64,000 nucleotides of DNA. Origin: Sphingopyxis sp. (lineage in GTDB: Bacteria > Pseudomonadota > Alphaproteobacteria > Sphingomonadales > Sphingomonadaceae). The notes under the pieces are model-generated. The model made no database searches. It saw only the letters and a list, made by a program, of their open reading frames with translations, and was not told where the DNA came from. The stretch is from NCBI GenBank assembly GCA_030148985.1, contig JASBSJ010000067.1, positions 1 to 64,000 of the forward strand, written 5' to 3'. A program made the position numbers and the translations under genes. This document shows, piece after piece, positions 39,902 through 51,460 of this stretch (within the stretch, counting starts at the first letter, position 1; every line of letters begins with the position of its first letter).

Positions 39902-40930
39902 ATGATGGATCAAGGAACGCAGCCTTGGGTCGGTTTCTCGGACGAGAGCGCGGGAGTCGGCGAAGCGTTTTCCGCGAGCGGGTCGATCGCGCGGGGCGTC
40001 GCTTCGCCGATGCTTTTCGTCGGGTCTGAGGGCGAATGGCCTGCGCGCGCGGCACTGGCCGACGTGCGTCTTGCGAGCACGCTCGCGCCGCCGCGAGCCG
40101 CGGCTTATATCGGCCAGGTCGCTACGCTCGACATCGTGTGGCTGGGAGCTGCGGAAACGGTGGACGCCGCAATATTCGCCGAAATCTGTGCTGCGGTCGA
40201 ACAGCGCGGATGCACGCTCATCTGCGAAACCGCGATGGTCGCGCTCGATCGGGTTGCGGCGGCGATCCCGGCCTCGATCGATGCGCAATTGCTTGTCGAC
40301 GCCGATGCGGCCGACAAGTTGATCGCCCTCGCGGCGGCGCGGCGCACGCGCTTTGTCGAACTCAGCGATGTGGCGCGCGACGATGCGATGGAGCGCATCG
40401 ACCGATTGCAGGAAGAGGTGGCGCGTATCGCGCGGATGCTGGGCGACCTTGCGGCGCAGCAGGGCGGGTTGCCGGGGGCGCCAACCGGCTACGCGCCGCG
40501 CAGCCGCGACGTCGACGATTTCGCCGGTCAACTTCGTTCGCCCCCCCGCGATTTTGCCGCGATACCGCGCAGCTTCATGCCCGAGGAGCGGACGCTCGAT
40601 CGCCAGCGCGCCAAGCAAGTGCGGCGAATGCTGCGCCAGCGGCGGATGCGCGAACATTATTTCCCCGCTGATCTGTTCGCCGACCCGGCGTGGGACATGC
40701 TGCTCGACCTGTATGCCGCGCGGCTCGAACGCCAGCCGGTTTCGGTGTCGAGCCTCTGCATCGCCGCCGCGGTGCCCGCGACGACCGCGCTGCGCTGGAT
40801 CAAGACGATGACCGACGCCGGGCTCTTTCTGCGCGAACAGGACCCGCACGACGGCCGCCGCATCTTCATTGCGCTGGCCGAGGGTGCATGTGACGCGCTC
40901 TCCCGCTATTTCGACGCGCTCGACGAGTAG
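39902..40930 (+). CDS. MarR-like winged-helix protein with N-terminal receiver-like domain
   Basis: 342 residues. The C-terminal quarter has 'YFPADLFADPAWDMLLDLYAARLERQPVSVSSLCIAAAVPATTALRWIKTMTDAGLFLREQDPHDGRRIFIALAEGACDALSRYFDAL', a winged-helix DNA-binding domain. The N-terminal 150 residues resemble an alpha/beta domain ('AAAYIGQVATLDIVWLGAAETVDAAIFAEICAAVEQRGCTLICETAM') and are followed by a coiled-coil. GGGGGTG precedes ATG 39902. It is divergent from the nuclease gene. Target genes unknown. Confidence 0.75.
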   Translation: MMDQGTQPWVGFSDESAGVGEAFSASGSIARGVASPMLFVGSEGEWPARAALADVRLASTLAPPRAAAYIGQVATLDIVWLGAAETVDAAIFAEICAAVEQRGCTLICETAMVALDRVAAAIPASIDAQLLVDADAADKLIALAAARRTRFVELSDVARDDAMERIDRLQEEVARIARMLGDLAAQQGGLPGAPTGYAPRSRDVDDFAGQLRSPPRDFAAIPRSFMPEERTLDRQRAKQVRRMLRQRRMREHYFPADLFADPAWDMLLDLYAARLERQPVSVSSLCIAAAVPATTALRWIKTMTDAGLFLREQDPHDGRRIFIALAEGACDALSRYFDALDE

Positions 40931-41012
40931 TGGCGGCACGGGCCGCGTCGGGGATTCCATTGGGTCGCGTCTGGGCTTATGAGGAGATTCCGACCAAGGA
41001 GGATAGCCGCCG

Positions 41013-41984
41013 ATGCCGATCATGGCCGCCCGTGTCTACCACGAGGGCAAGCTCGTGCGCGACCTTGGCCCTCAGGAAATGCTGCCCGAGGACCGCGATC
41101 CCGGCGATTTTTTCTGGCTTGGCCTTTACGCTCCCACGCCCGACGAACTTGCAGGTATCGCCAAACGGTTCGGCCTTCATCCGCTGGCGGTCGAAGATGC
41201 GCTGAAGGCGAACCAGCTACCGAAGGTCGAGGCTTATGGCGAGCAGCTTTTCGTCGTCGCACGCACCGCCAATCTCGATGGCGATACGATCCATGCGGGC
41301 GAAACGGCGTTGTTCCTTGGCCCGAATTTTCTTGTCAGCGTTCGCCACGGGTCGGCGCGCGCGCACACCGACGTCCGCGCGCGGCTGGAAAGCCTGCCGG
41401 CCAAGCTCGCGCACGGCCCGGATTATGTACTCTATGCTGTGCTTGATTTCATCGTCGACGGCTATTTCCCGGTGATCGACGCGATCGAGGATCGCATGTT
41501 GGGTGTCGAGGGCCGCGTGATGGACACCCCGCTCAGCGCCGTGGACATTCGCCATCTTTACAAGCAAAGGCACGAAATCATCCGTTTCCAGCGCCTGGTC
41601 GGCATGATGAAGGATGTCGCTGCGCGGCTTGCAACGGGCGATGAACTACCGGCGATCGATCCGGTCGTGCGCCCCTTTTATCGCGATATATGGGATCATG
41701 TTCAGCGCGCCGAATACCGGCTCGCCGGGCTGCGCGACATTGCGGTGTCGGTGATCGAAACCAACGGGATGCTCGAACAGCAGCGCCAAGGCGCGATCAC
41801 CCGGCAATTGGCAGCATGGGCCGCGATCCTCGCCGTCCCGACCGCGATCGCAGGCATTTACGGTATGAATTTCGACCATATGCCCGAACTTCGCTGGACC
41901 TTCGGCTATCCGCTGATCGTGGGCGGGATGACCGCAATCTGCCTAACCCTCTATTGGCGCTTCAAGCGCATCGGCTGGCTCTGA
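41013..41984 (+). CDS. corA: CorA-family magnesium/cobalt transporter
   Basis: 323 residues. The N-terminal cytoplasmic domain is long and soluble; the C-terminal two helices carry the GMN selectivity motif (284-286, 'IYGMNFDHMPEL') between TM1 and TM2. Forms a pentameric divalent-cation channel. The charged C-terminus 'RFKRIGWL' is typical. Confidence 0.94.
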   Translation: MPIMAARVYHEGKLVRDLGPQEMLPEDRDPGDFFWLGLYAPTPDELAGIAKRFGLHPLAVEDALKANQLPKVEAYGEQLFVVARTANLDGDTIHAGETALFLGPNFLVSVRHGSARAHTDVRARLESLPAKLAHGPDYVLYAVLDFIVDGYFPVIDAIEDRMLGVEGRVMDTPLSAVDIRHLYKQRHEIIRFQRLVGMMKDVAARLATGDELPAIDPVVRPFYRDIWDHVQRAEYRLAGLRDIAVSVIETNGMLEQQRQGAITRQLAAWAAILAVPTAIAGIYGMNFDHMPELRWTFGYPLIVGGMTAICLTLYWRFKRIGWL

Positions 41985-42044
41985 TCCGCCGACGCGCGGC
42001 TTGCCAGCGGCGCCGCCTTGTGGCAGGGGCGCGCTTCCCTTCGG

Positions 42045-42120
42045 GGGCGCTTAGCTCAGTTGGTAGAGCATCTCGTTTACACCGAGAGGGTCGGCGGTTC
42101 GAGCCCGTCAGCGCCCACCA
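42045..42120 (+). tRNA. tRNA-Val (TAC)
   Basis: 76-nt cloverleaf: GGGCGCT...AGCGCCC acceptor stem, TTAGCTCAG D-arm, anticodon stem TCTCG/CGAGA around TTTACAC with TAC anticodon (valine), T-arm TCGGCGG...GGTTCGAG, encoded CCA. Confidence 0.95.
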
Positions 42121-42131
42121 TTTGCAAGGGG

Positions 42132-42401
42132 TCAGCTTTCCGAAGAACGCCGCTGCGCGCGCCACACGCTCCATAGCGTGAAGACACCCATCAAGGCCCA
42201 TACGACGTTCAATCCTGCTGAGGGCAGCGCGCCATTATAGCCCGAGTTCAGGACAAAGCCGCTCGCGCCGATCACGTTCATCCACTGGTAAAGATAGCCG
42301 CGCGGTTCAATTCGGCCGAGTGACAGCAGGACGTAGCTGGCGAGGATGAGGGCGGCGGCGAGCCAGCCGACCACCTCGACCGCGATCTGGAAAACGCTCA
42401 T
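42132..42401 (-). CDS. CBU_0592-family small membrane protein
   Basis: 89 residues with three hydrophobic stretches ('VVGWLAAALILASYVLLSLG', 'YLYQWMNVIGASGFVLNSGYNGALP', 'LNVVWALMGVFTLWSVW'). The family is widespread and uncharacterised. Close to a tRNA 3' end. Confidence 0.85.
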   Translation of the reverse strand: MSVFQIAVEVVGWLAAALILASYVLLSLGRIEPRGYLYQWMNVIGASGFVLNSGYNGALPSAGLNVVWALMGVFTLWSVWRAQRRSSES

Positions 42402-42446
42402 ATGCCGTCCCTTCGGGTGGCCTCACCCCGGTCGGGGACAGGCAAT

Positions 42447-42719
42447 TCAGCGCATCGTCTGTTCGAGGCCCTCGACCGCGTCCTTAGCTTCGGCGAGGCT
42501 GAAGCCGGTGCGCTCGCTGACCAGCTTGATTGCCTCGATCTTGCGGTCCTGGCGGATCAGGGCGCGGATTTCCTCATCGTCGATCCGCTCGTCGCCGACG
42601 CGGACCATCGGGCGCGGCGGCGGTGCGATGAGGTCGCGGCCTGCCCTTTGCCCGCGCAGGTAGCGGGCGAGGAGCAGGCCGAGCACCAGACCGACGACAA
42701 GGATCAACAGCTTGCCCAT
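42447..42719 (-). CDS. Membrane-anchored ribosomal-L7/L12-like domain protein
   Basis: 90 residues. A single N-terminal helix (LLILVVGLVLGLLLARYL) and a C-terminal segment 'ALIRQDRKIEAIKLVSERTGFSLAEAKDAVEGLE' that resembles the L7/L12 C-terminal fold. Found upstream of acnA in many sphingomonads; function unknown. Confidence 0.75.
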   Translation of the reverse strand: MGKLLILVVGLVLGLLLARYLRGQRAGRDLIAPPPRPMVRVGDERIDDEEIRALIRQDRKIEAIKLVSERTGFSLAEAKDAVEGLEQTMR

Positions 42720-42735
42720 GCCGGGTTGCCCCCGC

Positions 42736-45411
<2,676 letters not shown>

Positions 45412-45579
45412 AGGATATCAGTCCCCATGTTGGCGCGGCGGGGAATGACTGTCCGATGGCGCAGCGGGAGAGCGGGGCCAACGGGAGTCGCACGCGCGGG
45501 TTTATGTTGGCGCCGCCTTACGCCGGGGGCGGGGAAATGCAAGGGGGTGGGGGTGGTTGGTTGGTGCCGATTGCGTGGC

Positions 45580-46692
45580 TTATGCCGCGCTGATCATCGT
45601 TTCGCTGATTTCAGCCTTTACCCAATTCAGCAAAACCAAATTTCGAATTGCGCCAGCCACCGCCTCTCGCTTTTCAGAAGATTGCCAAGATGGCTTCCAG
45701 TCCAAAACATAGTCTAATATGTCCTGTTCCGCTATTGAGTCGGCAGGCCGCCGTGACTTTACCCAACGACAGGCATAAATAATCGTCGCAACTTCTTCTG
45801 CTTGTTCTGTGCTTTTAATCCGACTGAACAAATCTACAGTTTTATCGATTTTTCTACGATACAGATCGATGTCATGGCTCAGTTTCTTTCGATCTTTCTC
45901 GTACTGGTCGCTGACACGAAAAGCGATCATTTTCCCAAGTTGATTCTCTTGAAGCCAGTTGCGGTTAGCAAAATCGTGAAGCGCAGTCTTCATGTCGCCC
46001 GAGAAGGGGCCATAGCTGCCTTTGCCGAACTCGAAGCCGGTGGGCACGCCCATTTCCGTGATGATGTAAGCAATTTTTTGAAAGATCGTCCGCCCCACAG
46101 GGTTTGCGTAGGGCTGAGCCTGTAGTTCACGCAGTACCTCGATCAAGGCGACCCAGCTCGGATTAGGCTTTGTTGCTCTAGTGCCCCGGCCGCTGAGGCT
46201 GAGCTGAGAGGGAGCTGCCAGGAACTCAGTGGTCAACTCGCCTTTTGGCGTGCCGTAAGGGGCATAGACTTCGATGTCGAACGGCAGCTTATGCAATTTT
46301 GAGTAAATTAGTGGGCCGACCTCGGGCCACGACAAGCCTCCATTGCCGCATCCGAGCGGGGGGAGGGCCAAGCTGGTGATGCCCCACGCCGCAGCATGTG
46401 TAGCCAAAAAGTCGAGCCCCTGTTCTATATCCACTAACCGCGAAGCCGAGCGCCAATGTCCCTTCGTCGGGAAATTGATGATCATCGTTCCGGTAGTGTC
46501 GGTATAGAGATAGGGTTCCCCCAATCGTACTTCGCCACGCGCGCAACGAGCCTCATAATCCTTAGCCATTCGAGGAAAGCGTTTCTTGAATTCGAGCGCT
46601 ACCCCTTTGCCCATGACTCCGACACAGTTGACCGTGTTGGTCAACGTTTGCGCGTCGCTGGCGAACATATCCCCGATCAGAGCTTTGAACAT
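45580..46692 (-). CDS. darG: DarG-like macrodomain antitoxin
   Basis: 370 residues. The N-terminal macrodomain has the ADP-ribose loops 'NTVNCVGVMGKGVALEFKKRFP' (19-40) and 'LPPLGCGNGGLSW', and about 220 C-terminal residues ('SWVALIEVLRELQAQPYANPVGRTIFQKIAYIITEMGVPTGFEFGKGSYGPF') match the DarG C-terminal domain. DarG removes ADP-ribose from DNA and also binds and silences the DarT toxin. GAGGA lies 7 nt before the ATG. It is downstream of the DarT-like gene. Lower G+C than surroundings. Confidence 0.9.
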   Translation of the reverse strand: MFKALIGDMFASDAQTLTNTVNCVGVMGKGVALEFKKRFPRMAKDYEARCARGEVRLGEPYLYTDTTGTMIINFPTKGHWRSASRLVDIEQGLDFLATHAAAWGITSLALPPLGCGNGGLSWPEVGPLIYSKLHKLPFDIEVYAPYGTPKGELTTEFLAAPSQLSLSGRGTRATKPNPSWVALIEVLRELQAQPYANPVGRTIFQKIAYIITEMGVPTGFEFGKGSYGPFSGDMKTALHDFANRNWLQENQLGKMIAFRVSDQYEKDRKKLSHDIDLYRRKIDKTVDLFSRIKSTEQAEEVATIIYACRWVKSRRPADSIAEQDILDYVLDWKPSWQSSEKREAVAGAIRNLVLLNWVKAEISETMISAA

Positions 46693-46711
46693 AAATGGTC
46701 CTCTAACACGG

Positions 46712-47272
46712 TCATGTTCGAAAGAACAGAACGGGATCGACGATCGACGGCAAGTTCGGCGCTTGCTGAGCCACTCGCGCCTTTGCTATTTGATCAATCA
46801 CCCGGGCGCCTCTTAGAAATTCCGGCGGAATCCGGTGCGGCACCAGCACCTCTGCACACTTGCGAGATTTGTGCTGATAATATCGTGCCCGATTCCCCGG
46901 GTGTCTCCAATCCTCCGCGAAAACGTCATCAAAGTTGATCAGTCCCCATTGCGATGGATGCAGGAAGCGGACCCAATCGCTTGCTGCGTTGCAGTCCGTT
47001 ATGACGGTGCCATCGACGCCGAATACATCGGTCGAAATAGCCAGCACGCAGAGCGATCCTGCTTCGTTCAGTCGCTTGAAAAGCATCGGATTCCGAGCGT
47101 GGAAGTAAAGGTTGGCGTACTGATGTAAGCGCAGGCCTTGGGGTACGCGCGTTCGATCACGTCGGTCCTGAACAGGCTGCATGGCAACCGAAGCGTGCCG
47201 AAGCCGGGAGGCGCTTTCATATGAAAGAATACCATTCGCAAGAACCGAAGGTTTGCGATCGGCATGATGCAT
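46712..47272 (-). CDS. darT: DarT-like DNA ADP-ribosyltransferase, possibly frameshifted at N-terminus
   Basis: 186 residues from ATG 47272. The family core is clear: 'SVAMQPVQDRRDRTRVPQGLRLHQYANLYFHARNPMLFKR' and 'YYQHKSRKCAEVLVPHRIPPEF' with the presumed catalytic Glu, then 'NLPSIVDPVLFF'. DarT transfers ADP-ribose to thymidines in single-stranded DNA. The first strand of the family fits better in another frame: from ATG 47298, 'MDPRVAELQCIMPIANL' then shifts into the present frame near 47256 (PSVLANGILS); a CCTT unit lost there would explain it. If so, the toxin is damaged while the antitoxin is intact. Confidence 0.75.
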   Translation of the reverse strand: MHHADRKPSVLANGILSYESASRLRHASVAMQPVQDRRDRTRVPQGLRLHQYANLYFHARNPMLFKRLNEAGSLCVLAISTDVFGVDGTVITDCNAASDWVRFLHPSQWGLINFDDVFAEDWRHPGNRARYYQHKSRKCAEVLVPHRIPPEFLRGARVIDQIAKARVAQQAPNLPSIVDPVLFFRT

Positions 47273-47503
47273 TGGAGTTCAGCGACACGCGGGTCCATAA
47301 TGAATGACTTTTCGCGACGAGATTTATAACGTCAAGAAATATGGTGATGTCCGCAGCGAAAAACGCTTTCCTACATTATCCAAATAGGTTCAAAATTGTT
47401 CCGATTCAGTCCAAGGTGATTCGGGAGGTTGAGCTATGGCGCGTGCGGTGGAGCGGGGTTCGCGGGGGGAATTGGGGGCGAAGGACAGCGTGGGGGATGG
47501 TGC

Positions 47504-47567
47504 CCTCCCCGCTGCGACTAGCCAGCAAGCTGGCAAGTCTCGCTGCCCCTCCCGCAAGCGGGAGGGG
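47504..47567. repeat. Partial CCCCTTCAGGGG-family repeat
   Basis: CTCCCCGCTGCGACTAGCC...GCAAGTCTCGCTGCC and a GCAAGCGGGAGGGG end match the inner and 3' parts of the 9097 and 58363 repeats. It lies just before the start of the terminase-like gene. Confidence 0.7.
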
Positions 47568-47588
47568 AGCAAGGGCGCGCGGGAGGGG

Positions 47589-48293
47589 ATGAGGGAGAAT
47601 CCCTTCATGCCCGGATTGTGCGTGCGGTCGGACGGGTGGACGGTGGCGCGGACGCGGGTGTTTCTGGCTACGCTGGGGCAGACGGGGTGCATCACCGATG
47701 CGGCGCGGATTGCGGGGGTCAGCACGACGTCGGTCAACCGATCGCGCGCGCTGTTCACGCCGTTCGACAAGGCGTGCGCCGACGCGATCGCGCGGGCGCT
47801 GCGCGGGTTGGAGGCGGTGGCTTACGAACGCGCGGTCGAGGGGCGCGAGATGGTGATCCTGCGGAACGGCAAGGAGGTCGAGCGGCGGATCGTGCCGTCG
47901 GATTCGCTGCTGGGGCTGCTGCTGAAACGCGGCGACCTGAAGAACGGGCGCGACGTGCAGCTGACGGCGGAGGAGGCCGCGGCCTATGAGCTGCCCGCCG
48001 CGGTGCGCGACCGCTTTCTGTCGCGCGAGGAATATTTCAGCGGCATGGTCTTTGCCGGGTTCCGCGACGATCCGACCGGGGGCAAGCGGCAGGGGCCGAC
48101 GCAGGAGGAAACCGACGAGGTGCTGATGAGACGGATCACGATGGCGATCCGCCTTCGCGACAATCCGCAGCGCCAGCGCTGCGCGGGGTGCGGGCAGGGA
48201 ATGCCGCTGACCGACGCCGAATGGGACGCGTTCGACAGGGCCGACAGGGACGGGACGCTGGAGCGGCTGGTGGCGGGCGACCCTAACGATTGA
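47589..48293 (+). CDS. Terminase-small-subunit-like helix-turn-helix protein
   Basis: 234 residues. The N-terminal 'ARTRVFLATLGQTGCITDAARIAGVSTTSVNRSR' (after MRENPFMPGLCVRSDGWTV) is a helix-turn-helix and the rest has 'RFLSREEYFSGMVFAGFRDDP' and a zinc-like 'CAGCGQGMPL' near the end. Common in sphingomonads and related to phage small terminase-like sequences; function unknown. ATG 47589 is chosen because the longer frame from 47436 merely translates a repeat element. Its end overlaps the pilin gene by 11 bp, on the other strand. Confidence 0.65.
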   Translation: MRENPFMPGLCVRSDGWTVARTRVFLATLGQTGCITDAARIAGVSTTSVNRSRALFTPFDKACADAIARALRGLEAVAYERAVEGREMVILRNGKEVERRIVPSDSLLGLLLKRGDLKNGRDVQLTAEEAAAYELPAAVRDRFLSREEYFSGMVFAGFRDDPTGGKRQGPTQEETDEVLMRRITMAIRLRDNPQRQRCAGCGQGMPLTDAEWDAFDRADRDGTLERLVAGDPND

Positions 48294-48444
48294 GCGCGTC
48301 GTTGATGGTCGTGAAGATGGTTTCGAGATTGAGGCCGAGCGACTGGAAAGCGATGATGCACGCGAGCGAGATCAGCGCCGCAATCAACCCATATTCGATC
48401 GCGGTCGCGCCGCGCTGGTCGCGGAGTAACGTCGTTAGCGGCAT
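48283..48444 (-). CDS. Flp/Fap-type pilin, orphan
   Basis: 53 residues, too short for usual ORF calls. Translation 'MPLTTLLRDQRGATAIEYGLIAALISLACI' has the Flp prepilin pattern: short leader, G-AT-IEYGLIAAL hydrophobic core with a Glu and Tyr at the start of the mature protein, then 'SLGLNLETIFTTIN'. Flp pilins form type IVb pili with a Tad apparatus, which is not next to it. Expressed from ATG 48444. Confidence 0.85.
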   Translation of the reverse strand: MPLTTLLRDQRGATAIEYGLIAALISLACIIAFQSLGLNLETIFTTINDALNR

Positions 48445-48569
48445 GGCGCCTGGTCCTTTTTCGCGTCATGGTCCCGTGGCGGACGATAGGCGGCGTGGGT
48501 GGGGCGCGGGTTGAGGAACAGGCTTAACGCGCTGACAAGGTGGATGTTATTCCGGTTGCGGGCGGCTGA

Positions 48570-49586
48570 TCAGGCGGTGCCGCGGACGGCGAGGCGGACG
48601 GGGATGCGCGTGCCGCTGCGCGTGCGTTCGTCATCCTCCAATGCCATGGCAACGAGCGCTTCGCCCGCGGCGTCGAGGTCGGGCTCGAGCGTGGTGAGCG
48701 CGGGGTCGGCGAGCGTGCCGGCGCGGATGCCGTCGAAGCCGATCAGCGCGACATCGTGCGGGACGCGGCGGCCGGCGTCCTTCAGCCCTTGCAGCACGCC
48801 GAGCGCGAGCATGTCGCTGGCGGCAAAGATCGCGTCGACGTCCGGGTGCTGGGCGAGCAGCGCCTGCGCGGCGGCGACGCCCTGTGCATGGCGGTCGGCG
48901 GCGGCGGGCGGCTCGGCGATGATCGGGGTGAGGCCGTGGACTGCGAGGGCGGCGGTGAAGCCGTCGCGGCGCTCGTCGAACTGGCGCTGCGGCGATTGCT
49001 GCGGCCCGACGAAGGCGATGCGGCGGCGGCCGAGCTTTACCAGATGCTCGGCGGCGAGCTGCCCGCCCTCGTCATTTTCGCTGCGCATCCAGTGGAACGG
49101 GCTGCCGGGGCTGCCCCAGCAGACGAAGTCGAGGCCCGACGCCTGCGCGTCGGCGAAATAGGCCCATGCCTCGCGGTTGCTGGTGGTGCCGATGACGATC
49201 ATCGCGTCGGCGAGCCCCGATGCGACGAAATCGGCGCGGAAATTGTCGGGATTTTCCTGGAAACTGACGAGCAGGTTGAAGCCGCGCGCCGAGGTCGCTG
49301 CGGCGATGCTGCCGAGCAGCGCGAAGTAGAAGGGGTTGATCGCGCTGCGGTCTTCGCCGGGGCGGCAGATGGTGACGAGCGCGATCGTCTCGCTGCTCTT
49401 GAGGCGCAGCGAGGAGGCGTGGCGGTCGACGACATAGCCCAATTCGCGCGCGGCGGCGGCGACGCGCGCGCGCGTTTCGGCGTTGACGCCGGGCGAATTG
49501 CGGAGCGCGCGCGAGACGGTCGATTGCGATACGCCCGCGCGCTCGGCGACGTCGAACGATGTCGGGCGCAGCATCTTTGCGGTCAT
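48570..49586 (-). CDS. LacI-family transcriptional regulator
   Basis: 338 residues. The N-terminal HTH 'TSFDVAERAGVSQSTVSRALRNSPGVNAETRARVAAAARELGYVV' is textbook LacI and the periplasmic-binding-like domain follows ('ETIALVTICRPGEDRSAINPFYFALLGSIA...AIFAASDMLALGVLQGLKDAGRRVPHDVALIGFDGIRAG'). Effector probably a sugar; no obvious target operon beside it. Confidence 0.92.
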   Translation of the reverse strand: MTAKMLRPTSFDVAERAGVSQSTVSRALRNSPGVNAETRARVAAAARELGYVVDRHASSLRLKSSETIALVTICRPGEDRSAINPFYFALLGSIAAATSARGFNLLVSFQENPDNFRADFVASGLADAMIVIGTTSNREAWAYFADAQASGLDFVCWGSPGSPFHWMRSENDEGGQLAAEHLVKLGRRRIAFVGPQQSPQRQFDERRDGFTAALAVHGLTPIIAEPPAAADRHAQGVAAAQALLAQHPDVDAIFAASDMLALGVLQGLKDAGRRVPHDVALIGFDGIRAGTLADPALTTLEPDLDAAGEALVAMALEDDERTRSGTRIPVRLAVRGTA

Positions 49587-49640
49587 GGCGGCGGCACTCT
49601 CCCCTCTCGGTCCCGTCTCTTGCCGGGGGGGCGGGGCTTG

Positions 49641-51290
49641 TCAATGTGCGGGTGGCGGGGTGTCGGGCCAGCGGATGACGATGTGGAGGCGATGGTCGCT
49701 TGCGGTGCGGCTCCAGCTGCCCTTGAGCTGGCGTTCGATCATCGTACGGATGAAGCGCGTGCCGAAGCTTTCCTGTTCGACATTCGGGGTGTCGGGCAGG
49801 CCGCTTTCGGTCCAGTCGAGCGTCACCTGCCCGTCCTCGCGGTGCCAGCCGACGCGAAGCTCGCCCTGGCCCGACAGCGCGCCATATTTGATGCTGTTGG
49901 TGACGAATTCGTGGAGCGCGAGCGACATCGCCTGCGCGCCCTCGTCATCGAGCCGCACCGCGGGGCCAGTGACCGCGGCGAGGCGGTCGGGCGACACGCC
50001 CGCAAGGTCGAGCTCGCGGTGCACGATGCGTTCGAGCTCGACGGTGTCGACCGCGCCGGTGACGAGCATCTGCTTCGCATCGGAGAGCGCGCGCATCCGG
50101 CCGTCGAACTTCGCCTCGAACTCGTCGAGGCTGGACGACTCACGCAGCGTGATGCGCGCGAGCGCACCGATGCGGGCGAAGGCGTTCTTCATGCGGTGCG
50201 CCATCTCGCCGATCATCAGCTCGCGGTCGGCGGCGCGCAGCGCCTGTTCGTCGGCGAGCGCGCGAAAGGCGCCGACGCGCCGCTGCTGAAGCCGGAGGAG
50301 CTGCATCGCGAGCAGCATGATCGCAAAGCCGAAAAGGAAGATGCCGAAGGGCCGCCCGAGCCGTTCGAACAAGCGGCTGTACGAAATGCGCAGCGTCCAT
50401 TGATGGTCGGCGACACGCAGCACCTGTTCATGCGGATCCCAGCCCATCGTGCCGTGGCGATAGACGAGCGGCGCCGCGGGCCCTTCGCCCGCATAAACCT
50501 CCAGCCCCTCGATCTCGCCGAGCTGGTCGCCGAGGACCGCGGTCATCAGATCGTCGACGCGGAAGGGCGCATAGACGAAGGCCTCGATCGGCCGCGCGCC
50601 GGGGGCGGTGGCAAAGGTCACCGCGCGCGGCGTCTCGCCGGGCAGCGCGGCGGCGCCGGGCAGCGCCCGGTCGGCGTAAACGGGGACATAGATGAGGAAG
50701 CCGGGCTGGCGCTGCGCGGTGCCCGTTTCCTGGACGAGCCGGACGATGCCGCTCGCCGCGGGCTGGCCCGTCTGCCACGCGCGGCGCATCGCCTCGCGCC
50801 GCACCGGCTCGCTATACATGTCATAGCCCAGCGCCTCGTCGCGGCGCGGCGTATCGGGTTCGAGGAGGACGATCGGAAAGCCGACCGGCTGATCGCTGGC
50901 GGGCCAGACCGGAATGTCGCGGCCGTAATTCTGGCGCAGCATCGCTTCGGCGGCGGCGGGCGTCGCCTGACGCATCGCGACGGCGATGCCGATACCCTCC
51001 AGCCCTGGCGCGTGGACCTGCGGCCGCAGCGCGGTCAGATAGGCGCGGATGCCGGGGCCGCTCGACCGGCTGTCCGATTGATAAAGCGCGCGCACCCCCT
51101 CCAGCACCGCGACATGATCGCGCAGCCGCGTGTCGATCCGCATCGCGGTGCGCTCGGCGCGGTCGCGTTCCTCGCCGCGATTGTAAAGAAAGCTGCCCAC
51201 TGCCGCGGCGAGCGTGGCGATAAGGATGATGAGGCCAACGAAGCGCGCCGAAAGCGCCAGCAACCGGTCTGCCCATGACGAAGGGCGCAT
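49641..51290 (-). CDS. CHASE-domain HWE-type sensor histidine kinase
   Basis: 549 residues. A transmembrane helix near the start, an extracytoplasmic CHASE sensor ('LRDHVAVLEGVRALYQSDSR...GIGIAVAMRQATPAAAEAMLRQ...'), a second helix ('FGIFLFGFAIMLLAMQLLRLQQ'), then an HWE kinase: 'RELMIGEMAHRMKNAFARIGALARITLRES' with the phospho-His, 'LHEFVTNSIKYGALSGQGEL', and 'ESFGTRFIRTMIERQLKGSW'. No response regulator beside it. ATG 51290 has AGGA 8 nt upstream. Confidence 0.9.
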   Translation of the reverse strand: MRPSSWADRLLALSARFVGLIILIATLAAAVGSFLYNRGEERDRAERTAMRIDTRLRDHVAVLEGVRALYQSDSRSSGPGIRAYLTALRPQVHAPGLEGIGIAVAMRQATPAAAEAMLRQNYGRDIPVWPASDQPVGFPIVLLEPDTPRRDEALGYDMYSEPVRREAMRRAWQTGQPAASGIVRLVQETGTAQRQPGFLIYVPVYADRALPGAAALPGETPRAVTFATAPGARPIEAFVYAPFRVDDLMTAVLGDQLGEIEGLEVYAGEGPAAPLVYRHGTMGWDPHEQVLRVADHQWTLRISYSRLFERLGRPFGIFLFGFAIMLLAMQLLRLQQRRVGAFRALADEQALRAADRELMIGEMAHRMKNAFARIGALARITLRESSSLDEFEAKFDGRMRALSDAKQMLVTGAVDTVELERIVHRELDLAGVSPDRLAAVTGPAVRLDDEGAQAMSLALHEFVTNSIKYGALSGQGELRVGWHREDGQVTLDWTESGLPDTPNVEQESFGTRFIRTMIERQLKGSWSRTASDHRLHIVIRWPDTPPPAH

Positions 51291-51460
51291 GTTTTTATCC
51301 TGCCTGCTGGCTGCCGCAGCAGCATCCCCCTCTGTCCGGCGATCTTCCATGCCGCGCCGCCGTTGGCAAGTTTATTTCGCGCCGGTCCGGCGATGCCTGA
51401 AGGGTTGCGAATCGCAACCCTTGGCCTATGCTCGCGCCACTTTCGCAGAAAGGATTTGTG

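Noticed and set aside
41985-42044. Transposon or att site at the tRNA-Val end
   Set aside because: No integrase gene or duplicated tRNA 3' end near 42120 was found.
47068-47298. Separate 76-residue gene overlapping darT
   Set aside because: Its first 17 residues fit the start of DarT, while the rest lacks any motif; better explained as the frameshifted N-terminus.
48756-51278. 840-codon open frame on the plus strand
   Set aside because: Antisense to the LacI and kinase genes with no family motif; a GC-rich shadow.
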